A model generated the notes under the pieces. The model saw nothing but the letters and a program-made list of their open reading frames with translations, made no database searches and was not told the DNA's origin. Below are positions 32,469 through 32,609 of a stretch of DNA of 32,609 nt, piece by piece. The stretch's first letter is position 1, and each line of letters starts with the position of its first letter. Source of the stretch: Collinsella aerofaciens (GTDB lineage: Bacteria > Actinomycetota > Coriobacteriia > Coriobacteriales > Coriobacteriaceae). The stretch is from assembly GCF_028206795.1 (NCBI RefSeq), contig NZ_JAQLFJ010000005.1:165624-198232 (forward strand), written 5' to 3'. The position numbers were made by a program, and so were the translations under genes.

Positions 32469-32497
32469 AGTATATCATAGTACACTCTAAAAAACAA
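32469..32497 (-). promoter_or_regulatory. tet(W) promoter
   Basis: Minus strand -35 TTGTTT (32492-32497) and -10 TATACT (32469-32474) with a 17-base spacer, about 275 bases upstream of the tet(W) start. The surrounding DNA is A/T-rich, unlike the high-GC neighbours. Confidence 0.75.
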
Positions 32498-32558
32498 GAA
32501 ATTATTTTACCCGATTCCCCAAATAAATCAGGCCTTGATTATCATTTTCATTGCAACA

Positions 32559-32600
32559 GCCTCAGGACTCAGCGCAACGCGTTGCGCTGAGTCCTGAGGC
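32559..32600. repeat. 42-bp perfect palindrome at the right edge
   Basis: Arms of 21 bases centred on ACGCGT (left arm from GCCTCAGGACTCAGCGCAAC plus G) with no loop. It may be a terminator of a gene beyond the window, a recombination site, or a fold-back artefact at a sequence end. The absence of any spacer makes a simple terminator less typical. Confidence 0.7.
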
Positions 32601-32609
32601 GCGAATCCG

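Noticed and set aside
1..32609. CRISPR array, tRNA or rRNA genes
   Set aside because: No regularly spaced repeats and no tRNA- or rRNA-like sequence were seen on reading; a dedicated scan was not possible.

Overview
The window reads as accessory, strain-specific DNA from a high-GC gut actinobacterium. A Collinsella-like member of the Coriobacteriia fits best, because of the GC-rich codon use of the phosphotransferase operon, the mannose-family PTS with a LevR-type regulator, and the mix of Clostridia-type resistance and mobile genes. That assignment is an inference from gene content, since no rRNA or housekeeping marker is present.

Left part (1-5000): two nearly identical SirTM-type sirtuin copies in direct orientation flank a TetR regulator, a 66-codon ORF and a radical SAM mobile pair. 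The second sirtuin copy lacks its NAD-binding N-terminus and abuts an IS200-type element. Next (5000-12500) is a defence block: a single-chain restriction-methylation-specificity protein, a tyrosine recombinase, and a startless spare specificity cassette that shares direct repeats with the active gene. It is followed by decaying genes: a DUF3800 tail, an IS30 tail, and an AbiE toxin-antitoxin pair in which both genes are broken.

Middle (12900-23700): three SAM methyltransferase genes sit behind a DtxR/IdeR-like iron box. A convergent sugar operon follows: LevR-like regulator, EIIB, EIIC, EIID, EIIA, a GH172 (DUF2961) glycosidase and a ROK kinase. The likely logic is PTS import of a fructose- or arabinofuranose-type disaccharide, intracellular cleavage by GH172, and ROK phosphorylation of the released sugar. 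This is followed by gene debris (nucleosidase, DUF4143 ATPase and IS3 fragments).

Right part (24900-32609): a mef-like efflux gene and an msr(D)-like ABC-F gene lie behind a consensus promoter, an 11-residue leader peptide and mutually exclusive hairpins. An intact IS30 element and tet(W) with its own attenuated leader follow. Macrolide-type and tetracycline resistance are therefore side by side.

Three copies of an 11-bp core (GAGTGGGARTA, minus strand, each encoding Glu-Trp-Glu-stop) near 12933, 23672 and 28425 match the 3' end of guaA, a known island integration site. The region may be a stack of integrated islands that have lost their integrases. The most interesting candidates are the recombinase-linked specificity cassette, the GH172/PTS operon, the iron-box methyltransferase trio and the sirtuin-flanked radical SAM pair.
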